DNA of 36,456 nucleotides from Bacteroidales bacterium (GTDB lineage Bacteria > Bacteroidota > Bacteroidia > Bacteroidales > UBA1715): the NCBI GenBank assembly GCA_027858745.1, contig JAQICB010000087.1:1-36456 (forward strand). Direction: 5' to 3'. The position numbers and the translations under genes are program-made. This document shows, piece by piece, positions 23,428-33,768 of the stretch. Each line of letters opens with the position of its first letter. Within the stretch, counting starts at the first letter, position 1. Under the pieces are notes generated by a model. That model was not told the DNA's origin and made no database searches. It worked only from the letters and a program-made list of their open reading frames with translations.

Positions 23428-25509
23428 ATGAAAAAAAGATATATTGTATTACTGTGTTTATGTGGAAGTCTTTTCTTCGCTAGTGCTCAAAAAATTAGCA
23501 ATTTCTCGAACTCTTTTGAGGATTCTACTCAGCAGATAGAAAAGCGGAAATATGACGGAATTCGGTTTTCGGGATATGTTCGTTCTGTATTCTTTTATCG
23601 CGATGTTGATGTATATGAATTGGGCGATCAAGGGAGATTGACCTTGCCCAAAAATATTTCTCTTGGCGATGCCTACGATGAGCCGATTATTCATTTAGAA
23701 ATGAATGCCAGCCCATTTCCGGCTACAAATATCGCAACTGAATTAGCTTTTGATAATCGCTTATTGCGTGGCGGTTCGTTTAATGAAACAGTTGATGAAA
23801 ACGGTCGTATGGGAAGTGCATGGCATATGTTTAATTTTAAGGCTGAAACCTTTACCAGTTTCGGTTCTTTTAAATTAACTGCCGGTGGCGGTGTAAATTG
23901 GTTTCGCATGACTCCGCTTATTATGTGGTCGGCAAATGATTTCAACAGTCGCATTGAATTATTCGATCGTATGCCGTGGGAATATCAGTCTAATGATTTT
24001 GAACGCTATTCTGCATACTACAATCAGGGCGATATTCCTCGTGAAGATAAGGTGGGGAATAGTTCAACACAAGGAGTTATTTTGGAAGGATTTGATTTGC
24101 CCGGACAAGGTAACGCTGCATTGGTTGTTGGTAAGGCTTCGGGAAGTGCCGGTTTTCAAAGTTGGGAAGATAAACGTCCCCAAAATTTAATGGCACTTCG
24201 ATTGAATCGGGCTTTTGGAAAACATTCCTTTGGAGTGAATTATATCAACCAATTTGGTCATGTTGAAAATGAGATAAGCTACACGAAAATTACCAAAGAT
24301 TCTGAAATATATTATATTGACGCAACCAAAATAAGTCAGTTGGCAACAACTGTTGACGGTCTTCTGCAGCTGAATAATAATATACGTCTCAATTTCGAAA
24401 TTGGTGCGGGTTCGTATTTAAGTCAATTGTATAATGACGGACTCAAGGAGAATATTGAACCCGGTGTTGAAAACGTTAGTACGTACAAGCGGAATTGGGA
24501 TGAGTTGCTGATGGCGGAGGTTACATTTGCTAATTTGCCAATTCGTGTGCAAGGATATCGAATTGGTGAGCAGTTTGTGAATTTTGCCTCTTCGGTCCAA
24601 AATACTTCAATCGAAAAAACGGGTTCAGCCGCTGAACAAACAATGTCGAACACTTCATGTTATCCCGGGTTAATTCCGCAAATTGGTCAAACGACTAATA
24701 ACAGACAGGGAATTAATGCTTTTTTTAATAAATCTTTTGGTGATTTTAAAACGCATGCCGGATATGGTATTTCGCAAGAATTAACCAATTTTGCCGGAGA
24801 TGTTCGCAATGGTGCGCGGGTTTCAGAATTTGCGTCTGACCCCGACAGTGCGACAATTGCTTCGTATACAAATAGTATCACGTTTCAGCATTCATTAAAT
24901 AAACTGGCACGTTCCCGTTTCGGCTTTTGGGAAACAAATACCGGTCCGTATTCGCGTATTCATAATAAATATCGTCAATCATACGAAAATATCGTAATTA
25001 CCGATACTGTTGTTGATTATAAAAAGTCTTATGCAAGTATCGAGTTGGAGTTGAAGTATAAAACAATTTTGTTTAATCGTCCGGTGATCTTTACGAATTA
25101 TATTCAGTATAATTCTGTACAAGAAAACCTGTCTCTTATTCCAAAATTCAACGACGAGGCATTTGTCCGCTTGTTATATAACGAATTTACTATGTTTTAT
25201 AATATTCAACATAATATTACTTTGGTGGGATTGCTTGGGTACGAAACCGTACAAGGAAATAATCGCACTGAATTGGCGAACGAAAATGGGGATTTAATTC
25301 TTGATGAAAATGGTGCTATTGTGTTTGATGAAAACGGAAATCCGATTAATCAAATTGATTATGGCTATGGGTTTGGAATTGATTACACATTTGCAAGTCG
25401 TGCCAGTCTGCACTACCGTCATCGCTGGTATTCTCACGAAGATACACATTTTATATTGGATACATTTAAAGGTAATGAAGCAACAATTGAACTTAAAATA
25501 TTTTTTTAA
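23428..25509 (+). CDS. Outer-membrane beta-barrel protein in xylan operon, unknown family
   Basis: A 693-residue protein with a signal peptide (cleaved after ASAQ, residue 21). It then shows alternating aromatic/polar strands throughout (RFSGYVRSVFFYRD, SFGVNYINQFGHVENEISY, ASLHYRHRWYSHE) and ends ATIELKIFF, with the C-terminal aromatic that marks outer-membrane barrels for the BAM machine. It has no CarboxypepD_reg or plug domain and no TonB box, so it is not SusC. Near the end lies a short Asp/Asn-rich repeat (NENGDLILDENGAIVFDENG), perhaps a Ca-binding turn. I do not recognise a named family. Position right after the GH30 gene suggests a xylooligosaccharide channel or surface scaffold. Confidence 0.75.
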   Translation: MKKRYIVLLCLCGSLFFASAQKISNFSNSFEDSTQQIEKRKYDGIRFSGYVRSVFFYRDVDVYELGDQGRLTLPKNISLGDAYDEPIIHLEMNASPFPATNIATELAFDNRLLRGGSFNETVDENGRMGSAWHMFNFKAETFTSFGSFKLTAGGGVNWFRMTPLIMWSANDFNSRIELFDRMPWEYQSNDFERYSAYYNQGDIPREDKVGNSSTQGVILEGFDLPGQGNAALVVGKASGSAGFQSWEDKRPQNLMALRLNRAFGKHSFGVNYINQFGHVENEISYTKITKDSEIYYIDATKISQLATTVDGLLQLNNNIRLNFEIGAGSYLSQLYNDGLKENIEPGVENVSTYKRNWDELLMAEVTFANLPIRVQGYRIGEQFVNFASSVQNTSIEKTGSAAEQTMSNTSCYPGLIPQIGQTTNNRQGINAFFNKSFGDFKTHAGYGISQELTNFAGDVRNGARVSEFASDPDSATIASYTNSITFQHSLNKLARSRFGFWETNTGPYSRIHNKYRQSYENIVITDTVVDYKKSYASIELELKYKTILFNRPVIFTNYIQYNSVQENLSLIPKFNDEAFVRLLYNEFTMFYNIQHNITLVGLLGYETVQGNNRTELANENGDLILDENGAIVFDENGNPINQIDYGYGFGIDYTFASRASLHYRHRWYSHEDTHFILDTFKGNEATIELKIFF

Positions 25510-25512
25510 ATC

Positions 25513-27246
25513 ATGATGAAAAAGGTTTTTATTTTAGCGGTTATTGTGGGGTTAGCATATTATACCCACGCTCAAAATACGTATTTTACCGGTATGGGTA
25601 GAGCATTGTTTTCTATCGATGAAATGACCGATGAGGTGCAACCCGAGGGACAGCAAAATGCATCATCCGGATATACTGTATTTGATTTGGGCATTAATGT
25701 CGAAAACGAAGGTCTTATGCGTGCCGGTGCAATTATTCGGGCTCGTAATGAGTTTGGTGGTTTTTATGCCGACGGGAGTTCGACTCTCGCAATCCGTCAA
25801 ATGCAGATTGAAGGTATTATCGGAAATCGAGTAAAGTTTGGTATTGGTGATATTTATTTGCATCAAACACCATATACTATCTGGAATTTTAATGAAAGCT
25901 TTATCGATTATGAAGCTGATATTTTTAGCATGAGACGAAATGTGGTAAATTATGAAAATTATTTTATTGACAATAATTGGCGAGTACAAGGTGTCAATAC
26001 AGAAACAACTTTGCATTTTATGCAGGGTATTAAAACGCTCGGTCTTCAGGCATATGGAGCTCGATTGTTGGAATCTGACCTGTTAACTATTCCCGATAGA
26101 TTAATGTATGGCGGTCGGGTGTTTATCGTGCAAAGTGATTTGCTTAAGTTGGGTGGAAATGTAGTCAGTATCAGTGATATTTTGGGTACAGTAGATTCTT
26201 CTGAGGTTGATTATGATAATACGGTTGTTACCGGAGATATGATTTTCCAATTATTGAAAAAAGATGCTATTACAATTAATCTTATTGGAGAAGGAGGTAT
26301 TTCTTCAACTGCTTTGCGTGAAGATGTATCGAGTGTCGATAAAGATAAAGATGATTTTTTTTATGAATTTGGTGTAAAAATGCAGTATGCTCCAAAAAGT
26401 AAAATCGGACTACAAATAAATTACCGCGATGTTGGTCCCGATTTTAACAGTCCGACAGCACAAACGAGACGAATTATTGAAAATCCTCAAGACTATTCTT
26501 TGGAGTCATTTCCTCACTTTAATGATGCTTCGACTCTTCGTTCCATGACAATGCTCGATAGAGTTTCGCAAGAATATGGATTGTATAATGGCAGTATTTC
26601 GACGGGTTTAATGGATTATTTACCTCAATATAATAATATAGAACCATACGGACAGGCTACGCCAAACAGACGAGGACCTTCTGCTATTCTTTCATACAGC
26701 GATTCTTTGGAAGTGGTAAGCTTTACCATGAAAGCTGATATGCTTTCCGAAATTTATTCGGCCGGAGATACGGCAACGCGAGCTCACAGAAAGTTTATCG
26801 GACTAAAAGGTGGTGTTGAGTATAATGCTCACAAAACGTTTGATTGGGAAAAAGAGGTGATTCTTACTCTTGGCGGAAAATATGAATCGACTACTCGTGA
26901 CGGAGATGTACCGATTGATTTGCAAACTGTGTCGCTCGACTGTGGGCTAAATGTGGAAACTATTGAAAATTTACATGTTTTGCTCGGGGCAAAAGTATTA
27001 CAATCGCAAGGGAATGAGGCTTTGCCCGTAATGAACAGACTGAATGAGGTAACTACCGGAACAACTCCTGTTACGCTCGATTTAACAGAAACCTTATTTG
27101 GTTTCGGATTGCAATACACGTTCTCGAACACAGCTTATTTTTCAACGCAATATATTTTAAATGATTATGAAAATCTTGTTCCCGGGCAGGAAAAATATAC
27201 ATTTTCAACAAATCAATGGTTCTTTACATTCAATATTAGTTTTTAA
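25513..27246 (+). CDS. Second outer-membrane beta-barrel protein in xylan operon, unknown family
   Basis: A 577-residue protein with a signal peptide (cleaved near YTHAQ, residue 21), a beta-rich body and a C-terminus NQWFFTFNISF ending in Phe, as in outer-membrane barrels. The first part (FTGMGRALFSIDEMTDEV, then GAIIRARNEFGGFYADGSST) looks like porin strands, and later strands such as KSKIGLQINYRDVGPDF are regular. There is no plug or TonB box. It starts 3 nt after the previous barrel gene. The two do not look like simple duplicates, but they share an overall plan, so they may form a pair. It could be an oligosaccharide porin. Confidence 0.75.
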   Translation: MMKKVFILAVIVGLAYYTHAQNTYFTGMGRALFSIDEMTDEVQPEGQQNASSGYTVFDLGINVENEGLMRAGAIIRARNEFGGFYADGSSTLAIRQMQIEGIIGNRVKFGIGDIYLHQTPYTIWNFNESFIDYEADIFSMRRNVVNYENYFIDNNWRVQGVNTETTLHFMQGIKTLGLQAYGARLLESDLLTIPDRLMYGGRVFIVQSDLLKLGGNVVSISDILGTVDSSEVDYDNTVVTGDMIFQLLKKDAITINLIGEGGISSTALREDVSSVDKDKDDFFYEFGVKMQYAPKSKIGLQINYRDVGPDFNSPTAQTRRIIENPQDYSLESFPHFNDASTLRSMTMLDRVSQEYGLYNGSISTGLMDYLPQYNNIEPYGQATPNRRGPSAILSYSDSLEVVSFTMKADMLSEIYSAGDTATRAHRKFIGLKGGVEYNAHKTFDWEKEVILTLGGKYESTTRDGDVPIDLQTVSLDCGLNVETIENLHVLLGAKVLQSQGNEALPVMNRLNEVTTGTTPVTLDLTETLFGFGLQYTFSNTAYFSTQYILNDYENLVPGQEKYTFSTNQWFFTFNISF

Positions 27247-27249
27247 GGT

Positions 27250-28428
27250 ATGGAAAAACGAATCGTATATATATTATTTTTATTATTGAGCACTGCCGGA
27301 TGTAAAGTTACTTTTGAAACTATTTCGCTCGATCAGAATTATATGAAAAGTCTTCATTCCGGTGAAAAAATAACATCAGAACAAATTGTGATTTCCGGAA
27401 AACCGGTTTTGTCTTACAATAATGGTGATTTGCTTTCAAACCGAAACTGGTGGAGTCTAAAGGGAATAAACGTACACAAAGAGGATGAGATTGTGGTTGT
27501 TGATTTCAATAATATTGGACCAACATATACGCCGTTTGGTGCGGATTTACCCTTACTGGATTTTGCTAAAGAGGATGTGGTTATTAAAATTACCGCCCGT
27601 GCTGAAGGGGTCAATGGCGATGTGCCATTGTTGAGTATGCAATTTGATGATTCCGAAGGTTTGCAGGCAAATGCAAAACGTCCCGAAGCTCGTATTGGAA
27701 ATACTGAGGAATTCCACGATTATTATTTCGATTGTAGTGATATGTGGCTACAAATGTATCCCGATAAAAAGGAGGTAAATGCTCACATTATTAATAAAGT
27801 TTTATTCTTCGTAAACCCTGGAAATACCGGTTTTACCGGGAAAATTTTTATTAAAGAATTTCAGGCATTACCTATAGATTCTCTCAAAGAAAATCCTGAA
27901 TTTAAAGTTCCGGTCGGGAAAGAAGGTGGTGTTGTTTCGCATTTTGACTCGAAAGATATTTCAGATTGGTGGACTGCCGGAAGCTATTCTTTATCGTGGT
28001 CACCCGATAGTTCTCTAAAAGTAAATTGTTCTCAAGTTGGTCCCGAATATGGTTCTTTTGGTGTAAAATTGCCCGAAACAATGAATATGAAAATGGCATA
28101 TAAAATTACGCTGAAGGCTCGTTACGAAGGCGAGAGCTATCCGGAATTACGTATCGATGTCAAAGATTACAGTGGGTATATTTCGAATGGAAGTCCGGCA
28201 ACAAATTGGCTTGAACCAACCGAAAATAAAGAGTTCGTGACGTATGTTTATATTTATAAAAAAAATATATTTCAAGCATATCCTGTTCGTCGCGAATTGG
28301 ATAAGGAACGCATAACAGAGTTGTTGTTTTTCGTAAACCCAGGTAAGGAGGCATGGTCCGGTACAATTTATATTGATGATATAGAGGTTGTATATACCGG
28401 TTTGGGTGGTAGAAATTCTGAAAGATAG
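27250..28428 (+). CDS. Lipoprotein with two tandem beta-sandwich repeats, putative xylan binding
   Basis: The 392-residue product is a lipoprotein (LSTAGC, Cys18). Its body is two copies of one domain of about 160 residues (about 48-215 and 228-385). Matching points are NIGPTYTPFGADLP against QVGPEYGSFGVKLP, VIKITARAEG against KITLKARYEG, MQMYPDKKEVN against FQAYPVRRELD, and VLFFVNPGNTGFTGKIFI against LLFFVNPGKEAWSGTIYI. The fold resembles CBM-type jelly rolls; no catalytic residues can be named. A surface glycan-binding role, like that of SusE/SusF, is inferred from anchor, repeats and position 3 nt after the barrel gene. Confidence 0.75.
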   Translation: MEKRIVYILFLLLSTAGCKVTFETISLDQNYMKSLHSGEKITSEQIVISGKPVLSYNNGDLLSNRNWWSLKGINVHKEDEIVVVDFNNIGPTYTPFGADLPLLDFAKEDVVIKITARAEGVNGDVPLLSMQFDDSEGLQANAKRPEARIGNTEEFHDYYFDCSDMWLQMYPDKKEVNAHIINKVLFFVNPGNTGFTGKIFIKEFQALPIDSLKENPEFKVPVGKEGGVVSHFDSKDISDWWTAGSYSLSWSPDSSLKVNCSQVGPEYGSFGVKLPETMNMKMAYKITLKARYEGESYPELRIDVKDYSGYISNGSPATNWLEPTENKEFVTYVYIYKKNIFQAYPVRRELDKERITELLFFVNPGKEAWSGTIYIDDIEVVYTGLGGRNSER

Positions 28429-28437
28429 ATTTGTAAT

Positions 28438-29979
28438 ATGGTAAATTTGGCACATATGATACATATTAATAATAGCTGGTTTTTTCTTTTTGTTCTTGTA
28501 TTGTTTGCGAGTTCTTGCAATCATAAATATGATGATACGCAGTTCCCGGAACCGGATCCGACAGAGAGTAGAATTGAGATATTAATTTCTGATTTTGACG
28601 GGAATGGTTTATTTCCGGATTTGTGGAACAGTACCAACGACGGCTCAGAAATGACGGATTATGATTTGTTACCAAATCCGGATTCTGAACAATCGGATAC
28701 GTCTTTATATATGGCAGGAACAGATAAAAATAATAACTGGTGGGTCGGTACTGCTTTGGGTGGCGACAATATGGGTGACCCATTCGGATTGCCTGCTGAT
28801 GCTTCGAAAATAACGATTCAATTTGATTTGTATGCGGTGAATGAATATGCTAATATTGAAATACAATTGCAAGAGGCTGATGGTGATGTGTTTTCATGGA
28901 ACCTCGGTGGCGATGGTGGTCTGTCTCCTTCGGTTGGCAGTTGGAAAACATTTCAAACAGTACCGCTCAGTGAATTTAATTTGGCTGATTTTAATAATGG
29001 TGAAAATGGGGATAAGCAGTTAGCTCCCGATTTGTTGGCAAATATTAGTCTTGCTCTTATTTCGGGTAATTCTACCGGAAATTATACGGCATTGTATCTT
29101 GATAATGTAAAGTTTGTGGTGCTTGAAACAAGTTATGTTGCAACACCCACAAATTTATGTGCAGAGGCTGTTTCTCAATCGCAAATTGATTTGTCATGGG
29201 CAGATAATTCTGATAATGAAACAATGTTTGTTATTGAACGTGCTGTTGCCGATAGTGAATTTCAAACGCTTGTTACACTTGATGCTAATGCGTCAACATA
29301 TTCTGATATGGGCTTGCAATCGTCTACCTCATATGTATATAGAGTACAGGCATTGTATTATCAAAAACAATCGAATTATTCGAATGTTGTTACGAAAAAA
29401 ACACTGCAGGGACAAGTAGTAACTATGCTGCTTTCTACTTTCGATAATGATGAGCAGGGCAAACTGCCGGGAAAATGGGAGCAAACAAGTGATGTTGCAG
29501 AATTGGCTGAATATGGTTTTGTTGTAAATCCTCTCGCTCTGGAAAGTACCGATACTGTATTGTTTATGCAGGGAACTGATTCTGATTCTGATTGGTGGAT
29601 TGGTACCGCTATTGGTGGAAATCGAAGTGCCGGAGAGGTCTTTGATTTGCCTGCTGATGCAAATAAGATTTCTATTCGGTTTGATTTGTATGCCGGAAAT
29701 GCAACCACCAATTTGGATTTGCAATTGCAAGAAGCTGATGGAGATACCTTTGTGTGGAATTTTGGTGGTGATGGCGGTTATCAGGCTTCCGAGGAGGAAT
29801 GGGTAACGTATACCGTGCCTTTATCTGATTTTTATTTGTCCGGGTTTGAAACAAGTGGCGATAATGTATTGGCTCCCGAATTATTATCGAATGTAAGTAT
29901 TGCACTCATTTCTGGTAATGTTCAAGGAAATGAGGCTATTGCATATATAAATAATGTAAAATTTATTATCTCGGACTAA
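28438..29979 (+). CDS. Lipoprotein with CBM-like / FN3 / CBM-like domains
   Basis: A 513-residue lipoprotein (lipobox FASSC, Cys27; an ATG at 28456 would give a shorter signal). Two homologous beta-sandwich domains (about 45-230 and 327-513) flank a fibronectin type III domain (about 235-322: PTNLCAEAVSQSQIDLSWAD to SYVYRVQALYY). The repeats align closely, for example WWVGTALGGDNMGDPFGLP with WWIGTAIGGNRSAGEVFDLP, and LQEADGDVFSWNLGGDGG with LQEADGDTFVWNFGGDGG. FN3 here would be a spacer. It is likely a surface xylan-binding protein in the same complex as the preceding lipoprotein and barrels. No enzyme domain is present. Confidence 0.78.
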   Translation: MVNLAHMIHINNSWFFLFVLVLFASSCNHKYDDTQFPEPDPTESRIEILISDFDGNGLFPDLWNSTNDGSEMTDYDLLPNPDSEQSDTSLYMAGTDKNNNWWVGTALGGDNMGDPFGLPADASKITIQFDLYAVNEYANIEIQLQEADGDVFSWNLGGDGGLSPSVGSWKTFQTVPLSEFNLADFNNGENGDKQLAPDLLANISLALISGNSTGNYTALYLDNVKFVVLETSYVATPTNLCAEAVSQSQIDLSWADNSDNETMFVIERAVADSEFQTLVTLDANASTYSDMGLQSSTSYVYRVQALYYQKQSNYSNVVTKKTLQGQVVTMLLSTFDNDEQGKLPGKWEQTSDVAELAEYGFVVNPLALESTDTVLFMQGTDSDSDWWIGTAIGGNRSAGEVFDLPADANKISIRFDLYAGNATTNLDLQLQEADGDTFVWNFGGDGGYQASEEEWVTYTVPLSDFYLSGFETSGDNVLAPELLSNVSIALISGNVQGNEAIAYINNVKFIISD

Positions 29980-29984
29980 ATGAT

Positions 29985-31601
29985 ATGTTCTTAAACAATG
30001 TGAAAATAGCTGTATTTTTCTTTGTTCTTGTGTTTTTCTTTTCGTGTGCCAATCAAAAATCGCAACATGAAAAGGATGAACAGGGAACAATGTATATAAA
30101 TCCTGTACTTCCGGGTTTTTATCCCGACCCAAGTATTTGTAAAGCTGAGGGCTATTTTTATATGACTCACAGTACATTTCAGTTTTTTCCGGGCTGTCCT
30201 CTTTTCCGTAGTGCCGATTTAATTCATTGGGAACAAATTGGTAATATTTTAGACAGAAAATCGCAACTTGCTATTGATAGTGTTTTTTCTTCGGGAGGTG
30301 TTTTTGCCCCGACACTTCGTTATCATAATGGTACGTTTTATCTTATTACCACGCTTATTGGAACACCCAATGGCGGTAATTTTTTTGTAACTGCTCAAAA
30401 CCCGGCTGAGCCATGGTCTGAACCAGTAAATATTGATATGCCGGGCTACGACCCCGATTTGTTTTTTGATGAATCGGGACGGGTATATGTGACGGTAAGT
30501 AATGGTGAAGCGATTGTCCAGTCTGAAATAGAAATTGAAACAGGAAAATTACTTTCGGACCCAAGGGTTATTTGGGAAGGAACCGGTGGACGTTTTCCGG
30601 AAGGGCCTCATCTGTATAAAAAAGATGAGTATTATTATTTGCTTATTTCCGAGGGCGGAACAGAATATGGTCATTATGTTGTTATTGCTCGTAGTAAATC
30701 GGTTGATGGTCCTTTTGAATCAGCTCCGAATAATCCCATATTAACACATCGCGATAGAGGTAATCATACCCTACAAGCGACTGGACATGCCGATTTTGTG
30801 CGAGCCGATGATGGCTCATGGTGGGTTGTTTTTCTCGGTTTTCGAAAAGCGGGGTGGTCATATCATCATTTGGGAAGAGAGACTTTTTTGGCTCCGGTAA
30901 ATTGGAAAAAAAATTTATGGCCGGTTATATATAACAATGGGGAGGTTGAATACGAAATGTATGCTGATCTTTTGGAACAGGTGCCAATAAGACAATCATA
31001 TGCAGAGACCGATTTTTCGGATACTCTCGGGCATGAATGGTTGTATCTGAGAAATCCTGATATATCAAATTTTTGTGTGCGTAATAATGAACTTCAAATT
31101 GATGGAAACAGGTACACTTTAGATGATGTACAATCACCTTCGTTTGTCGGAGTACGGCAACGTCAGTTTGATGTTGTGCTAGAAACAAAAGTACGTCTTA
31201 CCGGTAAAGAAGCCGGACTTTCGGTATTTATGGACGAAGATCATCATTATGAACTTGGAATAAAAAAGAATAATGAGGGATATACGGTATTTTCTCGTGC
31301 AACAATCGGCTCATTATCAAATGAATTGAAATCAATTTCAATCTCGGATAATAGGGTGACTATGTATATTTATTCAGATAAAGAATATTATTATTTTAAT
31401 ACGATAATTCAGAACGACACCATATCTCTCGGGAAAATGGAATGTCGTTACCTCTCTTCAGAAGTTGCGAGTGGATTTACCGGCGTAATTCTGGGTATGT
31501 ATGTGTATGGAAATAGGTCGCGAGCTATTTTCGATTATTTCCATTATATGGAACGTAATGTGATTACGCCTTCTGTATCAAAATTTGAGTCAGATGAATA
31601 A
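29985..31601 (+). CDS. GH43 lipoprotein, beta-xylosidase / arabinofuranosidase type
   Basis: A 538-residue lipoprotein (FFFSC, Cys21) with a five-bladed GH43 propeller (about 35-330) and a C-terminal beta-sandwich (about 345-525) of the kind found in GH43 xylosidases (GH43_C2-like). Catalytic positions: base Asp48 in YPDPSIC, pKa modulator Asp156 in GYDPDLFFD and acid Glu206 in RFPEGPHLY. It acts by inversion, freeing xylose or arabinose from chain ends or branches. The anchor keeps it at the outer membrane or in the periplasm. The 5-nt gap before it and 8-nt overlap with GH67 after it show coupling. Exact substrate cannot be read from motifs. Confidence 0.9.
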   Translation: MFLNNVKIAVFFFVLVFFFSCANQKSQHEKDEQGTMYINPVLPGFYPDPSICKAEGYFYMTHSTFQFFPGCPLFRSADLIHWEQIGNILDRKSQLAIDSVFSSGGVFAPTLRYHNGTFYLITTLIGTPNGGNFFVTAQNPAEPWSEPVNIDMPGYDPDLFFDESGRVYVTVSNGEAIVQSEIEIETGKLLSDPRVIWEGTGGRFPEGPHLYKKDEYYYLLISEGGTEYGHYVVIARSKSVDGPFESAPNNPILTHRDRGNHTLQATGHADFVRADDGSWWVVFLGFRKAGWSYHHLGRETFLAPVNWKKNLWPVIYNNGEVEYEMYADLLEQVPIRQSYAETDFSDTLGHEWLYLRNPDISNFCVRNNELQIDGNRYTLDDVQSPSFVGVRQRQFDVVLETKVRLTGKEAGLSVFMDEDHHYELGIKKNNEGYTVFSRATIGSLSNELKSISISDNRVTMYIYSDKEYYYFNTIIQNDTISLGKMECRYLSSEVASGFTGVILGMYVYGNRSRAIFDYFHYMERNVITPSVSKFESDE

Positions 31602-33735
31602 AATGGCATTAAGCATATTACTGTGTGTTGTCGCACTATTTGTTCATGCGGAAGACGGGTATGATGCATGGCTCCGGTATCAACCAATTGCAGATGAACA
31701 GCTACGAACAGAATATGCTCAGTATATACAATCTATTGTGGTTTTTCAGGAGCATCCAACACTTGATGCTGCGTCTGCTGAATTGCAGGATGCATTGAAT
31801 GAAATGCTGCAGACAGAAATTCTAATATATAATGACGTACAAAAACCTTCGGTAATACTTGCAACAGTTGATAAAGTGCCATTTACATATAGTGAGTCAA
31901 CTGAACATCTCGGTGATGAGGGCTTTCATATTTTCGAAAAAAAGTATAATTCACATTCGTGTATTGTTGTAACAGGAAATACGGAAATAGCTGTTTTGTA
32001 CGGCTCATTTCATTTATTGCGACTCATTCAAACGCAACAAAGTATTACCAAATTAGCAATTACCGAAGTGCCCACAATTGATGTGCGTGTGTTAAATCAT
32101 TGGGATAATCTTGATGGGAGTGTTGAACGAGGTTATGCGGGGCAATCAATATGGCGATGGTTCGAATTGCCCCAAGTGGTTTCTCCGCGTTATCGTGACT
32201 ATGCCCGCTACAATTCATCTGTTGGTATAAATGGTACAGTACTGACTAATGTAAATGCGAATGCAGATGTGTTAACGACGGAATATTTAGATAAAGTTCG
32301 GGTAATTGCCGATGAACTTCGTCCTTACGGTATTAAGGTGTATTTAACGGCTCGATTCAATGCACCTATAGAAATTGGCGGATTAGGAACAGCCGACCCT
32401 CTTGATGCAAGTGTACAAGAATGGTGGAATAAAAAAGTAGCTGAAATCTATACTAATATTCCTGATTTTGGTGGATTTTTGGTTAAAGCTAATTCTGAGG
32501 GACAACCCGGTCCGAATGACTATGGTCGTAGTCATGCTGAAGGTGCAAATATGCTCGCCCGTGCTTTGCAAATATATAATGGTATTGTTATGTGGCGGGC
32601 GTTTGTGTATAGTAATAAAGAGCCAGAAGACCGGGCAAAACAAGCATATAATGAATTTAAACCGCTTGATGGCGAATTTGAAAAAAATGTACTGATTCAG
32701 ACTAAAAACGGTCCGATAGATTTTCAACCCCGAGAACCGTTTCATCCGCTTTTTGGAGCAATGGAGCATACCCCACTTATGATGGAGTTTCAGATTACTC
32801 AGGAATATCTGGGGCAAGGATTTCATGTGTGTTATCTGGCACCGCTCTACAAAGAGTGTTTGTCTGCCGATACCTATGCACGTGGCGAAGGTTCTACCCT
32901 TGCAGAGGTAATTGATGGTTCGCTTTATGATACTCAATTAACCGGAATAGCAGGGGTTTCAAATGTCGGAAACGACCGCAATTGGACGCGTCATCCTTTA
33001 GCACAGGCAAATTGGTATGCCTTTGGCAGATTGGCGTGGAATCATGAATTAACTTCAAAACAAATTGCGGAGGAGTGGATTTGCATGACTTTTTCGCATA
33101 ATAAAAAAGTGGTAAATACAATGTTGGATATTATGTTGCAATCGCGGGAAACGGAGGTCATGTACACGTCGCCTTTGGGATTGCACCATCAAATGGCATG
33201 GCACCACCATTATGGTCCGGGTCCGTGGGTAGACAATAAACCGCGAGCAGACTGGACTTCGATATATTATCATAATGCAGATTCTACAGGCATTGGGTTT
33301 GACCGCACAAAAACAGGAAGTAATGCTGTCGCTCAGTATTATCCGGAAGTACAAGAACGGTTTGCTTCATTGGAAAACTGTCCGGAAGACTATTTGCTTT
33401 GGTTTCATCATGTGCCGTGGGAGTATACAATGAATTCGGGCAGAACAGTCTGGAATGAGCTCTGCTACATGTACCATACCGGTGTGCAGCGTGTAGAGCA
33501 GATGCAGACACAATGGGATTCTCTCGAAGGATATATTGATGAACAGCGCTTTAGTCACGTGCAGTCATTATTAAAGATTCAACACAATACAGCATGTTTA
33601 TGGCGAGATGCAAGCGTTTTGTATTTTCAAACATTTTCGCATAAACCATTGCCGAAGTGGTTTCCTAATCCCACACAAACGCTGAAAGAATACAAACAGA
33701 TAGAATATAAATATTTACCCGGAAGTCAGTTTTAA
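31594..33735 (+). CDS. GH67 alpha-glucuronidase
   Basis: The enzyme removes (4-O-methyl-)glucuronic acid from the non-reducing-end xylose of xylooligosaccharides, acting after GH10/GH30 cleavage. From the ATG at 31585 the product has 716 residues; I prefer MNKMALS (31594), which gives a clean signal peptide ending LFVHAED. An N-terminal beta domain (to about 160) is followed by the barrel. GH67 residues, numbered from 31585, are Glu305 in KANSEGQPGP, Asp379 in GPIDFQPREP and Glu407 in FQITQEYLGQG. RVLNHWDNLDGSVERGYAG and WTRHPLAQANWYAFGRLAW also match the family. Length is normal. A periplasmic location is likely. Confidence 0.95.
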   Translation: MNKMALSILLCVVALFVHAEDGYDAWLRYQPIADEQLRTEYAQYIQSIVVFQEHPTLDAASAELQDALNEMLQTEILIYNDVQKPSVILATVDKVPFTYSESTEHLGDEGFHIFEKKYNSHSCIVVTGNTEIAVLYGSFHLLRLIQTQQSITKLAITEVPTIDVRVLNHWDNLDGSVERGYAGQSIWRWFELPQVVSPRYRDYARYNSSVGINGTVLTNVNANADVLTTEYLDKVRVIADELRPYGIKVYLTARFNAPIEIGGLGTADPLDASVQEWWNKKVAEIYTNIPDFGGFLVKANSEGQPGPNDYGRSHAEGANMLARALQIYNGIVMWRAFVYSNKEPEDRAKQAYNEFKPLDGEFEKNVLIQTKNGPIDFQPREPFHPLFGAMEHTPLMMEFQITQEYLGQGFHVCYLAPLYKECLSADTYARGEGSTLAEVIDGSLYDTQLTGIAGVSNVGNDRNWTRHPLAQANWYAFGRLAWNHELTSKQIAEEWICMTFSHNKKVVNTMLDIMLQSRETEVMYTSPLGLHHQMAWHHHYGPGPWVDNKPRADWTSIYYHNADSTGIGFDRTKTGSNAVAQYYPEVQERFASLENCPEDYLLWFHHVPWEYTMNSGRTVWNELCYMYHTGVQRVEQMQTQWDSLEGYIDEQRFSHVQSLLKIQHNTACLWRDASVLYFQTFSHKPLPKWFPNPTQTLKEYKQIEYKYLPGSQF

Positions 33736-33768
33736 TGAGTACATTTAATTACTAAAAAAATAACTACG

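Noticed and set aside
23428-27246. SusC-like TonB-dependent receptors
   Set aside because: Neither barrel has a plug domain, TonB box or CarboxypepD_reg domain, and both are shorter than SusC proteins (about 1000 residues).
32383-32937. 184-codon minus-strand open frame
   Set aside because: It lies wholly within the GH67 gene on the opposite strand, and its translation has no coherent motifs.
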